This document shows positions 1 through 8,728 of a DNA stretch of 64,000 nucleotides, piece by piece; position 1 is the first letter of the stretch; each line of letters starts with the position of its first letter. This stretch comes from UWMA-0277 sp965183885 (GTDB lineage Bacteria > Bacteroidota > Bacteroidia > Flavobacteriales > BACL11): the NCBI GenBank assembly GCA_965183885.1, contig OZ238992.1:1302001-1366000 (forward strand), given 5' to 3'. The translations under genes and the position numbers were made by a program. The notes beneath the pieces were generated by a model. The model did no database searches. It saw only the letters and a list, made by a program, of their open reading frames with translations, and was not told where the DNA came from.

Positions 1-172
1 CAGACTCTTCAATGAGCATATAATCACCTTCATTAATTGCTTTTAAGTCTTTTTGGATAGTGTCATTTGTGTGCCTGATGCTCTCAAAGAACCATTTTCC
101 TTCAATGTTCTCTGCAATAGAATAGTTGGTTATAAAAAGTAATGAAAATAATAAGTAGAGTTTTTTAACCAT
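1..172 (-). CDS. Secreted protein, N-terminal part only (cut by window edge)
   Basis: An open frame starts at ATG 172 and runs off the left edge, giving 57 residues. It begins MVKKLYLLFSLLFITNYSIA, a lysine start, hydrophobic core and small residues before a likely signal-peptidase site, so the product is probably exported. The first mature residues (ENIEGKWFFESI) resemble the 'xGxW' opening of lipocalin-like domains, but too little is visible to name the family. It follows the bifunctional nuclease gene on the same strand after 44 bp and could be the last gene of the etfBA operon. Confidence 0.6.
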   Translation of the reverse strand, partial: MVKKLYLLFSLLFITNYSIAENIEGKWFFESIRHTNDTIQKDLKAINEGDYMLIEES

Positions 173-216
173 AATTATTATTTAGTAGCTAGATTGATGA
201 ATAATTTTTGGTTCAT

Positions 217-816
217 CTAATTGTCTTTCCTTTTATTAATTTCGTCTCTTAATTCAGAGGCCTTTTCATAATCTTCATTTTCAACAGCTTCAGCTAATAG
301 CTTTTTAAGCTTGGAAGTGCTTTGCATCTCTATGCTTTGTTCTTGAGTGGTCTTGTCTTCCTCTAGCTCTAAGTCTAAATCATCATTTTCTCGGGCACTA
401 TTAATAATAATCCCTGCTCTAGCTAGAATGTCTTCATAGGTAAAAATAGGGCAGGAGTATCGTATTGCAAGAGCAATTGCATCTGATGTTCTGGCATCAA
501 TAGCTACTTCCTCTCCGGTAACTTTATGTTTGCAATGAAAAGAAGCATGAAATATTCCTTCAATTAAAGTATGAATAATAATTTTTTGAATGGTGATGTC
601 AAAGTTATCTCCAAATGTTTTAAATAAATCGTGGGTAAGTGGCCTTCCAGGTTCTTCAGTGCCGTCCAGAGCAATAGCAATAGATCTGGCTTCACACCAG
701 CCAATAACAACAGGTAGTTGTCGCTTTCCAGTAGTTTCATTTAACAATAAAACATAGGCGTTATTTTGCGAGTCACTTTGCCTTATTGCTGCTATGTCTA
801 ACTGAACCAGCTTCAA
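217..816 (-). CDS. Bifunctional nuclease family protein (BFN/DUF151) with C-terminal UVR motif
   Basis: The protein has 199 residues. Residues 1-130 carry the bifunctional nuclease (DUF151) core, including the LPVVIGWCEARSIAIAL segment and the conserved DARTSDAIALAIR stretch. A short acidic linker follows, then a UvrB/UvrC-type UVR motif at about residues 165-198 (LKKLLAEAVENEDYEKASEL). Proteins of this family in other bacteria have nuclease activity or act in stress responses; the role here is not shown. It lies 2 bp after etfA, so it is probably translated from the same transcript. The BFN plus UVR arrangement and the length are normal for Bacteroidota. Confidence 0.88.
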   Translation of the reverse strand: MKLVQLDIAAIRQSDSQNNAYVLLLNETTGKRQLPVVIGWCEARSIAIALDGTEEPGRPLTHDLFKTFGDNFDITIQKIIIHTLIEGIFHASFHCKHKVTGEEVAIDARTSDAIALAIRYSCPIFTYEDILARAGIIINSARENDDLDLELEEDKTTQEQSIEMQSTSKLKKLLAEAVENEDYEKASELRDEINKRKDN

Positions 817-818
817 AT

Positions 819-1766
819 TTAGCTATTTAGTTTTTTAATTTCTTCAATCATTTTTGGAACTACTTCAAAAGCATCTCCTACAATTCCATAATCAGCTGCT
901 TTAAAGAAAGGAGCTTCTGGGTCAGTATTAATCGCAACCATTACTTTTGAAGAGTTAACACCTGCTAAGTGCTGTATTGCTCCTGAGATTCCTATAGCAA
1001 TATATAAGTTTGCAGTTACTGGTTTTCCTGTTTGTCCTACGTGCTCAGCATGAGGTCTCCATCCTATATCAGCTACAGGTTTTGAACATGCAGTTGCAGC
1101 TCCTAAGAGTTCAGCAAGTTCTTCAATCATGCCCCAGTTTTCAGGTCCTTTTAATCCTCTACCTCCTGATACAACAACTTCAGCTTCTGATATTGATATT
1201 TTTCCACTAGTAGTTTCTTGTCCTTCAATTGTAAGTGCTCCTTTTTCAGCACTTGTAGTAGTTTCAATAGTGCAACTTCCTCCTGTTTCAATAAGTTCAT
1301 AAGAGTTAGGAGCAATAGATAGTATTGCTGTTGCTGTATTTACTTCTGTTGTTTCAATTGCTTTTGATGAAAATGCTTTTCGTTTTACCCTTAATACTGA
1401 AGGGCTCTCAATTAAACTAATAACATTGCTTATAGCTCCAGCTTTAATCTTTGCAGATAATCTTGGAGTAATCATTTTTGCAGTGTAAGTGTTTGAAAAA
1501 ACAATAACAGTAGCATCTGAAGCTATATTGGCAATTGTATTGCTAGCTGCTTGGCTATCACTTTTTTCAACTTCTGAACAAGAAATTACTTTTCCTGCTC
1601 CATAGTTTCCTAATTTATTTAATTCGTCATCACTTACTGCTCCTAATGAAATGGCAGTAACATCGGTGCCTAATAATTTTGCAGTTTCATTTGCGTAAGA
1701 TACTGCTTCAAAAGTACTTTTTCTAAAACTTCCATTCCAACTTTCTGTATATACTAATACTGACAT
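819..1766 (-). CDS. etfA: Electron transfer flavoprotein alpha subunit
   Basis: This 315-residue protein matches the FixB/EtfA family. The N-terminal half is the nucleotide-binding-like domain, and the C-terminal half (from about residue 190) has the FAD-binding signature: VVSGGRGLKGPENW, then VGQTGKPVTANLYIAIGISG and a late INTDPEAPFFKAADYGIVGD. With EtfB it forms the heterodimer that takes electrons from acyl-CoA dehydrogenases and passes them to the quinone pool through ETF-quinone oxidoreductase. It starts 18 bp downstream of etfB in the usual Bacteroidota order. Confidence 0.96.
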   Translation of the reverse strand: MSVLVYTESWNGSFRKSTFEAVSYANETAKLLGTDVTAISLGAVSDDELNKLGNYGAGKVISCSEVEKSDSQAASNTIANIASDATVIVFSNTYTAKMITPRLSAKIKAGAISNVISLIESPSVLRVKRKAFSSKAIETTEVNTATAILSIAPNSYELIETGGSCTIETTTSAEKGALTIEGQETTSGKISISEAEVVVSGGRGLKGPENWGMIEELAELLGAATACSKPVADIGWRPHAEHVGQTGKPVTANLYIAIGISGAIQHLAGVNSSKVMVAINTDPEAPFFKAADYGIVGDAFEVVPKMIEEIKKLNS

Positions 1767-1784
1767 TTTTCTAATTTCTTTTTA

Positions 1785-2531
1785 TTAAATAACTTTGGCT
1801 TCATTATGTAGTAAACTTACTAGTTCAGCTACATTGTTTGCATCAACTAATTTACAGCTTCCTTTTTCTGCAGGCTTTTCAAAACTTATTGATGTGGTTA
1901 AGTTTTCGCTTGTTGATGGTTCAATAACTTGTAAAGGTTTTGATCTGGCTTGCATTATCCCTCTCATATTAGGAATTCTTAGTTCAGATTCTTCAACTAG
2001 TCCTTTTTGTCCTCCAATAACTAAAGGAAGGTTAGTAGATAATATTTCTTTACCGCCATCAATTTCTCTTGTTAGTTTAGCTGTATCTCCAGCTATTTCT
2101 AATCCATTACAGGCATTAACAAATGGTAGGTTAAGCATTTCAGCTAACATTCCAGGAACAGCTCCTCCGTTATAATCGATAGATTCTTTTCCTGCAATAA
2201 TTATATCAGCAGGGTTTTCTTTTAGGTAGTTAGCAATTTCAATTGCTGTTGAATGGCTATCAGTTGCATTTTTGTTAATTCTTACAGCAGCATCAGCTCC
2301 AATTGCTAAGGCTTTTCTCATTACAGGCTCAACACTTGCATCTCCAACAGTAATAATTGTTAGCTTTCCAGCATTAGCTTCTTTTAACATCATTGCTTTA
2401 GTTAAACCAAACTCATCGTAAGGATTAATCACAAATTGTATTCCACTAGTGTCAAACTGACTGTTGTTATCTGTGAAGTTAATTTTTGAAGTAGTATCAG
2501 GGACACTACTTATACAAACTACTATGTTCAT
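1785..2531 (-). CDS. etfB: Electron transfer flavoprotein beta subunit
   Basis: The 248-residue length is normal for EtfB/FixA. Recognisable segments are the N-terminal ISSVPDTTSKI, the NPYDEFGLTKAM motif near residue 37, the AMP-binding-like IIAGKESIDYNGGAVPGMLAE, and the LPLVIGGQKGLVEESELRIPN region. It is the first gene of the etfB-etfA-bifunctional nuclease operon. A -7 box lies 30-37 bp upstream of the ATG, which supports this start. Confidence 0.96.
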   Translation of the reverse strand: MNIVVCISSVPDTTSKINFTDNNSQFDTSGIQFVINPYDEFGLTKAMMLKEANAGKLTIITVGDASVEPVMRKALAIGADAAVRINKNATDSHSTAIEIANYLKENPADIIIAGKESIDYNGGAVPGMLAEMLNLPFVNACNGLEIAGDTAKLTREIDGGKEILSTNLPLVIGGQKGLVEESELRIPNMRGIMQARSKPLQVIEPSTSENLTTSISFEKPAEKGSCKLVDANNVAELVSLLHNEAKVI

Positions 2532-2560
2532 CTTTTATAACGTTTATTAAATTAAGACTG

Positions 2561-2568
2561 CAAACTTA
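2561..2568 (-). promoter_or_regulatory. -7 promoter box for etfB operon
   Basis: The minus strand reads TAAGTTTG, a perfect TAnnTTTG match to the Bacteroidota sigma-ABfr -7 element, 30 bp upstream of the etfB ATG. A possible -33 TTG lies further upstream. Confidence 0.6.
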
Positions 2569-2663
2569 ATTAAAATGCAGCATATATTAATAGGCAACCC
2601 TCCATAAATAATGTAAAATATAAGATATTGTTAATCGATATAATGTGTTTCCATTAAAAATAC

Positions 2664-2671
2664 TATTTTTG
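2664..2671 (+). promoter_or_regulatory. -7 promoter box for hppA
   Basis: TATTTTTG fits TAnnTTTG and lies 37 bp before the hppA ATG at 2709. No strong -33 element is visible, so the call rests on the -7 box and its spacing. Confidence 0.45.
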
Positions 2672-2708
2672 CAAACCTTTTTAAAATAAAACTAATTAAA
2701 AAAAGAAT

Positions 2709-5054
2709 ATGGAATCAATGATGATTTATATGCCAATAATAATGGCAATTGTTGGATTGCTTTACATGGCAGTCAAAAAATCTTGGGTAATGAAACAAGA
2801 TGCAGGTGATGGGAAAATGAAAGAAATTTCTGATCACATATACGAAGGAGCGTTAGCATTCTTAAAAGCTGAATATAGATTGTTAACACTATTTGTTATT
2901 GGGGTAAGTGTGTTGTTATTTATTGTGTCAACAATAGTTCCTTCTACACATTGGCTTATAGTAATTGCCTTTATTATAGGTGCATTTTTCTCAGCTTTAG
3001 CTGGAAATATGGGAATGAAAATTGCAACTAAAACAAATGTAAGAACAACACAAGCTGCTCGTACAAGTTTACCAAATGCATTAAAAGTTTCTTTTGGTGG
3101 TGGAACTGTAATGGGATTAGGAGTCGCAGGTTTAGCTGTTTTAGGGTTAACTTTCTTTTTTATTATTTTCTACAACTTCTTTATGGGAGGTGTATGGACT
3201 AATACTCATGATATGACTATCGTTTTAGAAACTTTAGCTGGTTTTTCATTAGGAGCTGAATCTATTGCTTTATTTGCAAGAGTAGGTGGTGGTATTTATA
3301 CTAAGGCTGCCGATGTAGGAGCTGATTTAGTAGGAAAGGTAGAAGCTGGTATTCCTGAGGATGATCCAAGAAATCCTGCAACTATTGCTGATAATGTTGG
3401 TGATAATGTTGGTGATGTTGCTGGTATGGGAGCTGATTTATTTGGTTCTTATGTAGCTACAGTATTAGCTGCTATGGTGTTAGGAAACTATATTATAGAT
3501 GTAAATGATATTAGTATTTTTGAAGGATTTGGTTCTATGGGGCCAATTTTATTGCCAATGGCAATTGCTGGTGCTGGTATTGTAATCTCATTATTAGGAA
3601 CAATGTTAGTTTCTATTAAAGATAATGATGCAAAAGAAAATGAAGTAATGGGAGCGTTAAATAAAGGGAATTGGTTTTCAATTGCTTTAGTTGCTGTATC
3701 TTGTTATGGTTTAGTGGTATGGATGTTGCCTGAAACTATGAAAATGAATTTCTTTGAAGCTGAAGGAGATATATTAAAAGATATTACTGCAATTCGTGTA
3801 TTCTATGCAACAATTGTTGGTTTAATTGTTGGTGGTGTTATTTCTTCTGTAACTGAATACTATACTGGTTTAGGTAAAAAACCAATTTTGAATATTGTTG
3901 AAAAATCAGCTACTGGTGCAGGAACAAATATTATTGCAGGTTTAGCTACAGGTATGATTTCTACTTTTCCAACAGTTATCTTATTTGCATTAGCAATCTG
4001 GTCTTCTTATGCATTTGCAGGTTTTTATGGTGTTGCTATGGCGGCTTCAGCAATGATGGCTACTACTGCTATGCAGTTAGCAATTGATGCTTTTGGACCT
4101 ATTGCTGATAATGCAGGTGGTATTGCTGAAATGAGTGAGCAAGATCCTATTGTTAGAGAAAGAACTGATATTTTAGATTCAGTAGGAAATACTACAGCTG
4201 CAACTGGTAAAGGATTTGCTATTGCTTCTGCGGCTTTAACTTCTTTAGCATTATTTGCTGCTTATGTTACATTTACTGGAATTGATGGAATTAATATCTT
4301 TAAAGCTCCTGTTTTAGCAATGTTGTTTATTGGAGGAATGGTTCCTGTAGTATTCTCTGCATTAGCTATGAATGCTGTTGGTAAAGCTGCAATGGAAATG
4401 GTATATGAGGTAAGGCGTCAGTTTAAAGAAATTCCTGGAATTATGGAGGGGACTGGAAAACCACAATATGATAAATGTGTTGAGATTTCTACTAATGCTT
4501 CATTAAAAGAAATGATGTTGCCAGGTATTTTAACAATTGGTTTTCCTTTAGTTATTACTTTTATTCCAATGTTATTTGGAATGGATAATCTTATGATTGC
4601 TGAAATGTTAGGTGGTTACATGGCGGGTGTTACAGTAAGTGGTGTGTTATGGGCAATCTTCCAGAATAATGCTGGTGGTGCTTGGGATAATGCTAAAAAA
4701 TCATTTGAAGCTGGAGTAATGATTAATGGAGAAATGACGCATAAAGGTTCTGCTGCTCATGAGGCTGCAATTACTGGAGATACTGTTGGAGATCCATTTA
4801 AAGACACTTCAGGTCCTTCAATGAACATCTTAATTAAATTAACATGTTTAATTGGTTTAGTAATTGCTCCAATTTTAGGTGGTGTTGATTCTCATGCTGC
4901 AGAGCAAGGACATGCTACTGCTATTGAGTTAACAATTGAAACAACTGAAGATGTAGTTGAAGAAAGTACTACTACTGAAGTAGTGGTAGAAACTACTGAA
5001 GATATTGCAACTGAGGAAGCAATTTCTGTAACAGTTAAAAATATAAAGAAGTAA
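2709..5054 (+). CDS. hppA: Membrane-bound ion-translocating pyrophosphatase
   Basis: The protein has 781 residues with about 16 hydrophobic segments, as expected for H+/Na+-pumping pyrophosphatases, which couple PPi hydrolysis to ion export at the inner membrane. Catalytic acidic motifs are clear around residues 200-245 (DVGADLVGKVEAGIPEDDP and IADNVGDNVGDVAGMGADLF) and near the C-terminus (GDTVGDPFKDTSGPSMNIL). Around residue 495 it reads GNTTAATGKGFA; alanine after GNTTA, instead of lysine, is the hallmark of the K+-dependent subclass. Whether it pumps Na+ or H+ cannot be told safely by eye. Oddly, after the family's normal end there is a ~45-residue Glu/Thr-rich tail. Confidence 0.95.
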   Translation: MESMMIYMPIIMAIVGLLYMAVKKSWVMKQDAGDGKMKEISDHIYEGALAFLKAEYRLLTLFVIGVSVLLFIVSTIVPSTHWLIVIAFIIGAFFSALAGNMGMKIATKTNVRTTQAARTSLPNALKVSFGGGTVMGLGVAGLAVLGLTFFFIIFYNFFMGGVWTNTHDMTIVLETLAGFSLGAESIALFARVGGGIYTKAADVGADLVGKVEAGIPEDDPRNPATIADNVGDNVGDVAGMGADLFGSYVATVLAAMVLGNYIIDVNDISIFEGFGSMGPILLPMAIAGAGIVISLLGTMLVSIKDNDAKENEVMGALNKGNWFSIALVAVSCYGLVVWMLPETMKMNFFEAEGDILKDITAIRVFYATIVGLIVGGVISSVTEYYTGLGKKPILNIVEKSATGAGTNIIAGLATGMISTFPTVILFALAIWSSYAFAGFYGVAMAASAMMATTAMQLAIDAFGPIADNAGGIAEMSEQDPIVRERTDILDSVGNTTAATGKGFAIASAALTSLALFAAYVTFTGIDGINIFKAPVLAMLFIGGMVPVVFSALAMNAVGKAAMEMVYEVRRQFKEIPGIMEGTGKPQYDKCVEISTNASLKEMMLPGILTIGFPLVITFIPMLFGMDNLMIAEMLGGYMAGVTVSGVLWAIFQNNAGGAWDNAKKSFEAGVMINGEMTHKGSAAHEAAITGDTVGDPFKDTSGPSMNILIKLTCLIGLVIAPILGGVDSHAAEQGHATAIELTIETTEDVVEESTTTEVVVETTEDIATEEAISVTVKNIKK

Positions 5055-5056
5055 TT

Positions 5057-5551
5057 ATGAAATTAGCATTAAGATACGGAGGAATAGCTTTAGTTGCTTT
5101 ATTGATAGTAAGTTGTGGAGAATCAGCTACTGAAACTACTGAGGTTGCTGAAACTGCTGAGGTTGAAACAATTTCTTATAGAAGTACTTTTGAGTCTATT
5201 ACAAGTAATTTTGATGTAGAACCTGATCAGGGGTTGAAATCTCTAGCTCTTGTTGACTTTAGGTACAGTGGTGCTTTAAACAGTAAAGAGCTAGAAGATT
5301 TTGTAGCAAATAGTACTATTATTGACTTTACAGTAGATAAGAGAGATATAGCTATTGATGCTGAGTATAAAAAGTATGAGAATGCTGTTTCAGGTGTTTT
5401 AACAATTGGAGATTTAGTGGTGAATACTGCTTTTTACTTTACTAATAAAGGAAGTGAAATGATAAGTGGGATACTTGTTTTTGATACTCCTGAGGATTTA
5501 GCATTCTTAGAGTCAGGTCAAACTACTATTATGGTAAAAGGAAGACAATAA
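5057..5551 (+). CDS. Small lipoprotein, unknown function
   Basis: This 164-residue protein begins with a lipoprotein signal ending in the lipobox IVSC (LLIVSCGES), so it is predicted to be lipid-anchored. A Glu/Thr-rich linker (residues 22-40) leads to a beta-rich domain with alternating hydrophobics (FTVDKRDIAIDAEYKKYENA, VSGVLTIGDLVVNTAFYFTN), vaguely like the lipid-binding YceI fold, but I cannot name the family. It starts 2 bp after hppA stops, so the two are co-transcribed. Its Glu/Thr linker resembles the unusual tail of HppA. Confidence 0.75.
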   Translation: MKLALRYGGIALVALLIVSCGESATETTEVAETAEVETISYRSTFESITSNFDVEPDQGLKSLALVDFRYSGALNSKELEDFVANSTIIDFTVDKRDIAIDAEYKKYENAVSGVLTIGDLVVNTAFYFTNKGSEMISGILVFDTPEDLAFLESGQTTIMVKGRQ

Positions 5552-5570
5552 TTTAAGTCTTATATGATAT

Positions 5571-5603
5571 AAAAAAAGCCACTTAATTAAGTGGCTTTTT
5601 TTT
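5571..5603. terminator. Bidirectional rho-independent terminator
   Basis: A perfect stem (AGCCACTTAA/TTAAGTGGCT) is flanked by an A-run on the left and a T-run on the right. It lies between the convergent hppA-lipoprotein operon and the deoxynucleoside kinase gene and can serve both. Confidence 0.9.
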
Positions 5604-5620
5604 ATGAGTATTTTTTAGTT

Positions 5621-6235
5621 TTAGAATAAACCATGAATCTCTGCATCAATTTTTTCAATTATCGCTCCTAGGTCTTCTTCATTTTCTGCAAAATTAATGT
5701 CATCAACATCTATAATAAGTAGCTTTCCATTAGTATATTCTCCAATCCAAGCTTCATAGCGTTCATTAAGGTGAGTAAGGTAGTCTAAGCGGATACTGTT
5801 TTCATAATCTCTTCCTCTCTTTTGAATTTGACTAACAAGTGTAGGTACAGAAGCTCTAAGGTAAATTAATAAGTCAGGTCCTTTAATGAAGCCATCCATT
5901 AAGTTAAATATCTCCATATAGTTCTCAAAATCTCTTGAACTCATTAATCCCATAGCATGTAGGTTAGGAGCAAATATCTTAGCATCTTCATATATAGTTC
6001 TGTCTTGGATATATTTTTTCCCACTTTCTTTAATGTCAATTATCTGACGAAACCTACTGTTTAAAAAATATACCTGAAGATTAAAAGACCATCTTTGCAT
6101 ATCTTTATAGAAATCATTTAAATAAGGATTATTTTCTACATCCTCATAATGTGCTTCCCATTTGTAGTGTTTGGATAGCTGAGTGGTAAGCGTAGTTTTT
6201 CCTGAACCAATATTTCCTGCTATTGCTATATGCAT
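5621..6235 (-). CDS. Deoxynucleoside kinase (copy 1)
   Basis: The 204-residue protein has an N-terminal P-loop GNIGSGKTTL (residues 7-16), the DRT variant of the dNK D/E-R-S motif (YIQDRTIYEDAKIF), and a lid region with RGRDYENSIRLDYL. It should phosphorylate deoxynucleosides for nucleotide salvage in the cytoplasm. It matches the Dck/Dgk-like dNK family in length. It is monocistronic and converges on the hppA operon. A divergent paralogue lies at 11043-11672. Confidence 0.9.
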   Translation of the reverse strand: MHIAIAGNIGSGKTTLTTQLSKHYKWEAHYEDVENNPYLNDFYKDMQRWSFNLQVYFLNSRFRQIIDIKESGKKYIQDRTIYEDAKIFAPNLHAMGLMSSRDFENYMEIFNLMDGFIKGPDLLIYLRASVPTLVSQIQKRGRDYENSIRLDYLTHLNERYEAWIGEYTNGKLLIIDVDDINFAENEEDLGAIIEKIDAEIHGLF

Positions 6236-6318
6236 ATTCTAAATTTTGGACTAAAATAAAAAAAGATATTTTACTAGAACTAGAAAATAGGATTTAGCCA
6301 AGTTTTTGTTGAAAACTT

Positions 6319-7830
6319 CTAGCTTAAGGCAAGAAGCTCTTCAGCGATCTTTCTGTTGTTGCTTAAGCGTGGTACTTTGTACTGTCCCCCTAGGCGTTTA
6401 TTTGCTTTTAGCCACTTATAGAACTCATTATTTTTAAGAACAATTACTTCTGGTGGGTTAAGAATTAAGTTCGATGTTCTTTTAGCAGCATAATCAGAGT
6501 TAAGAGTTTTTAATGTGTCATCTAGCAGCTGTGTAAACCTATTTATATCTTTTGGAGGAGTATTAAATTCAATAAACCATTGATGCCCTCCTGATTGTTT
6601 ATCTATAAATATAGGGGCTACTGTGTAATCTTTTAAAGTGGCTTTACTAGTATTGCAAGCACTGAAAATAGCTTTGTCAGTATTTTCAACTACCAATTCT
6701 TCACCAAAAGTATTGAGGAAGCTTTTTGTTCGCCCGACAATCTTTATACGATAAGGGTTAAGGCTTGTGAAACGAATAACATCTCCTATTAAGTAACGCC
6801 AAAGTCCAGCGTTTGTAGTAATGACAAGTGCATAGTCAGTATCTAATAAAATAGCTTCTAAAGTAATTGCTTTTTTTATTCCTTTATTAAAATCTGACAT
6901 TGCAATAAATTCATAAAAGATACCATAATCAAGCATTAATAGCATTCCGTTTGGAGTACTTTCATCTTGTATTGCTATAAAGCCTTCAGAGGCATTGTAT
7001 CCCTCTAAGTAGTTCATCTTCTTAGAAGGGATTAGTGCTTCAAATTGTTTTTTATAAGGAGTAAAATTAACCCCTCCATGCATATAAAGCTCAAGGTTTG
7101 GCCATACCTCACTAATGTTTCTCTTGCCGCTAATTTCTAATACTTTTTTTAGTAGGATTAGCATCCAAGAAGGGACTCCTGTTAAGTTGGTTATATTTTC
7201 TTTTACTGCTTGATTTGCAATGCGTTCTAGCTTTCTCTCCCAATTTTTCATTAAAGCAGTTTCAATATCAGGAACTCTATGGTAGTTTACCCAAAATGGA
7301 AAGTGATCAAGTAGTATTGCTGAAAGGTCACCATCAATAAATTCTCCATCTTCTGATGTTTGTAAGCTGCCACCAAGCATTAATCCTTTTCCATGGTAAA
7401 CATCTGTATTAGGGAAGTTATTTTCGTATAATGAAAGCATATCTTTTCCTCCTTTAAAATGACAGTCATGTAAGGACTCTTTTGTAATTGGAATGTATTT
7501 GCTTTGATTGTTTGTTGTTCCTGATGATTTTGCAAACCATTTTACTTTCCCAGGCCATAATACATCCTGTTTCCCTGTTCTGATTTTATCAATATAAGGA
7601 ACAAGTTCCTCATAAGTTCTAATGGGGATATTTTTACTAAAGCTTTGGTAATTGTTAATCTGTTTAAAATTATGGTCTTCTCCAAATAGGGTGTTATTTC
7701 CTTTTTTGATAAGAAAATTAAAAATAGCTTCTTGTGCTTGAAGAGGATTTTTAATAAACGCATTAATGTTATTTATGCGCTTTTGCATCATGAAAGAAAG
7801 TAGAAAATTTTTGATTGAAGATTGATTCAA
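6319..7830 (-). CDS. GH3 auxin-responsive promoter family protein
   Basis: The protein resembles the bacterial branch of the GH3 acyl-adenylating superfamily: WFAKSSGTTNNQSKYIPIT (ATP/AMP-binding), LEGYNASEGFIAIQ and YLIGDVIRF motifs are present. Plant GH3 enzymes conjugate amino acids to acyl acids; the bacterial substrate is unknown. The open frame extends to 7902, but that would overlap the divergent gene at 7868. I prefer TTG 7830 (504 aa), which preserves the usual N-terminal 'NxxLLSxxMQKRI' segment; the ATG at 7791 is the alternative. Confidence 0.85.
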   Translation of the reverse strand: MNQSSIKNFLLSFMMQKRINNINAFIKNPLQAQEAIFNFLIKKGNNTLFGEDHNFKQINNYQSFSKNIPIRTYEELVPYIDKIRTGKQDVLWPGKVKWFAKSSGTTNNQSKYIPITKESLHDCHFKGGKDMLSLYENNFPNTDVYHGKGLMLGGSLQTSEDGEFIDGDLSAILLDHFPFWVNYHRVPDIETALMKNWERKLERIANQAVKENITNLTGVPSWMLILLKKVLEISGKRNISEVWPNLELYMHGGVNFTPYKKQFEALIPSKKMNYLEGYNASEGFIAIQDESTPNGMLLMLDYGIFYEFIAMSDFNKGIKKAITLEAILLDTDYALVITTNAGLWRYLIGDVIRFTSLNPYRIKIVGRTKSFLNTFGEELVVENTDKAIFSACNTSKATLKDYTVAPIFIDKQSGGHQWFIEFNTPPKDINRFTQLLDDTLKTLNSDYAAKRTSNLILNPPEVIVLKNNEFYKWLKANKRLGGQYKVPRLSNNRKIAEELLALS

Positions 7831-7867
7831 TTTTGGTATATTTAGGGTTTGAAAAATACAAAAAATT

Positions 7868-8686
7868 ATGTTGAGAGATACGCTAAAAAAAATGGATACC
7901 AATTTGCAAGATGTAGTACATTATACTCTAGATATTCATGGGCTTAATCATAATATGAATGACTATATAGGTAAGCAAATTAGGATAGAATGGAGTGGAG
8001 TAGTGCTTTGCCAATGTGGGAAAAAATCAGATAAATTTTATCGATCGGGCTATTGCTATACTTGCTATTGGGAATCTCCTTTAGCTTCACAAAGTATTTT
8101 TAAGCCTGAACTATGTACTGCACATTTAGGTATTGAAGAAAGAGATTTGGAATGGGAAAAAGAATTTCAAATAGCACCACATTATGTGTATTTAGCCAAT
8201 TCAAGTGGAATAAAAGTAGGAATTACTAGAGGCTCTCAAGGAGTAATTAGATGGATGGACCAAGGGGCAAGCCAAGCAATTTTATTAGCAGAAGTTCCTA
8301 ATAGAAGGTTTTCTGGAGATATTGAGGTTTCGTTAAAACGATTTGTAGCTGATGTAACAAATTGGAGAAAAATGCTTTCTGGAAACCCTGACCCTGTAGA
8401 TTTAGTAAGGTTAAAAGAAGAGCTTTCAGTTCATGTTCCTGAAGAATTGAAACAGTATATATTGCCTGATAATACAGTTACAGAAATTAACTACCCTGTA
8501 AATGAATACCCTAAAAAGATAAAAAGTGTAAAGTTAGAGCGTACTCCTTTAATTGAGGGAGAGCTAAAAGGTATTAAGGGACAATACTTACTACTTGATG
8601 GTGATAGAGTATTTAATATTCGATCACATGAGGGATTTATAGCTAAATTTTCATACCAAGAAGTAGCTCAGGGGACTTTGTTTTAG
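7868..8686 (+). CDS. DUF2797 domain protein with zinc-finger-like N-terminus
   Basis: The protein has 272 residues. A cysteine cluster at about residues 56-71 (CQCGKKSDKFYRSGYCYTCY) with a later C/H pair looks like a zinc-binding module. It is followed by the DUF2797 region, with YVYLANSSGIKVGITR resembling the opening of GIY-YIG-like folds. The function is unknown. It is divergent from the GH3 gene with almost no spacer. The ATG at 7892 is a possible alternative start. Confidence 0.8.
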   Translation: MLRDTLKKMDTNLQDVVHYTLDIHGLNHNMNDYIGKQIRIEWSGVVLCQCGKKSDKFYRSGYCYTCYWESPLASQSIFKPELCTAHLGIEERDLEWEKEFQIAPHYVYLANSSGIKVGITRGSQGVIRWMDQGASQAILLAEVPNRRFSGDIEVSLKRFVADVTNWRKMLSGNPDPVDLVRLKEELSVHVPEELKQYILPDNTVTEINYPVNEYPKKIKSVKLERTPLIEGELKGIKGQYLLLDGDRVFNIRSHEGFIAKFSYQEVAQGTLF

Positions 8687-8728
8687 GCCGCTGAAAGTAT
8701 TTTAATTGTTGAATTAGGTTCTAATTTC

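Noticed and set aside
6319..7902. Longer GH3 frame starting at 7902
   Set aside because: Its first 24 residues overlap the divergent DUF2797 gene and are hydrophobic, unlike the family start. TTG 7830 fits better.
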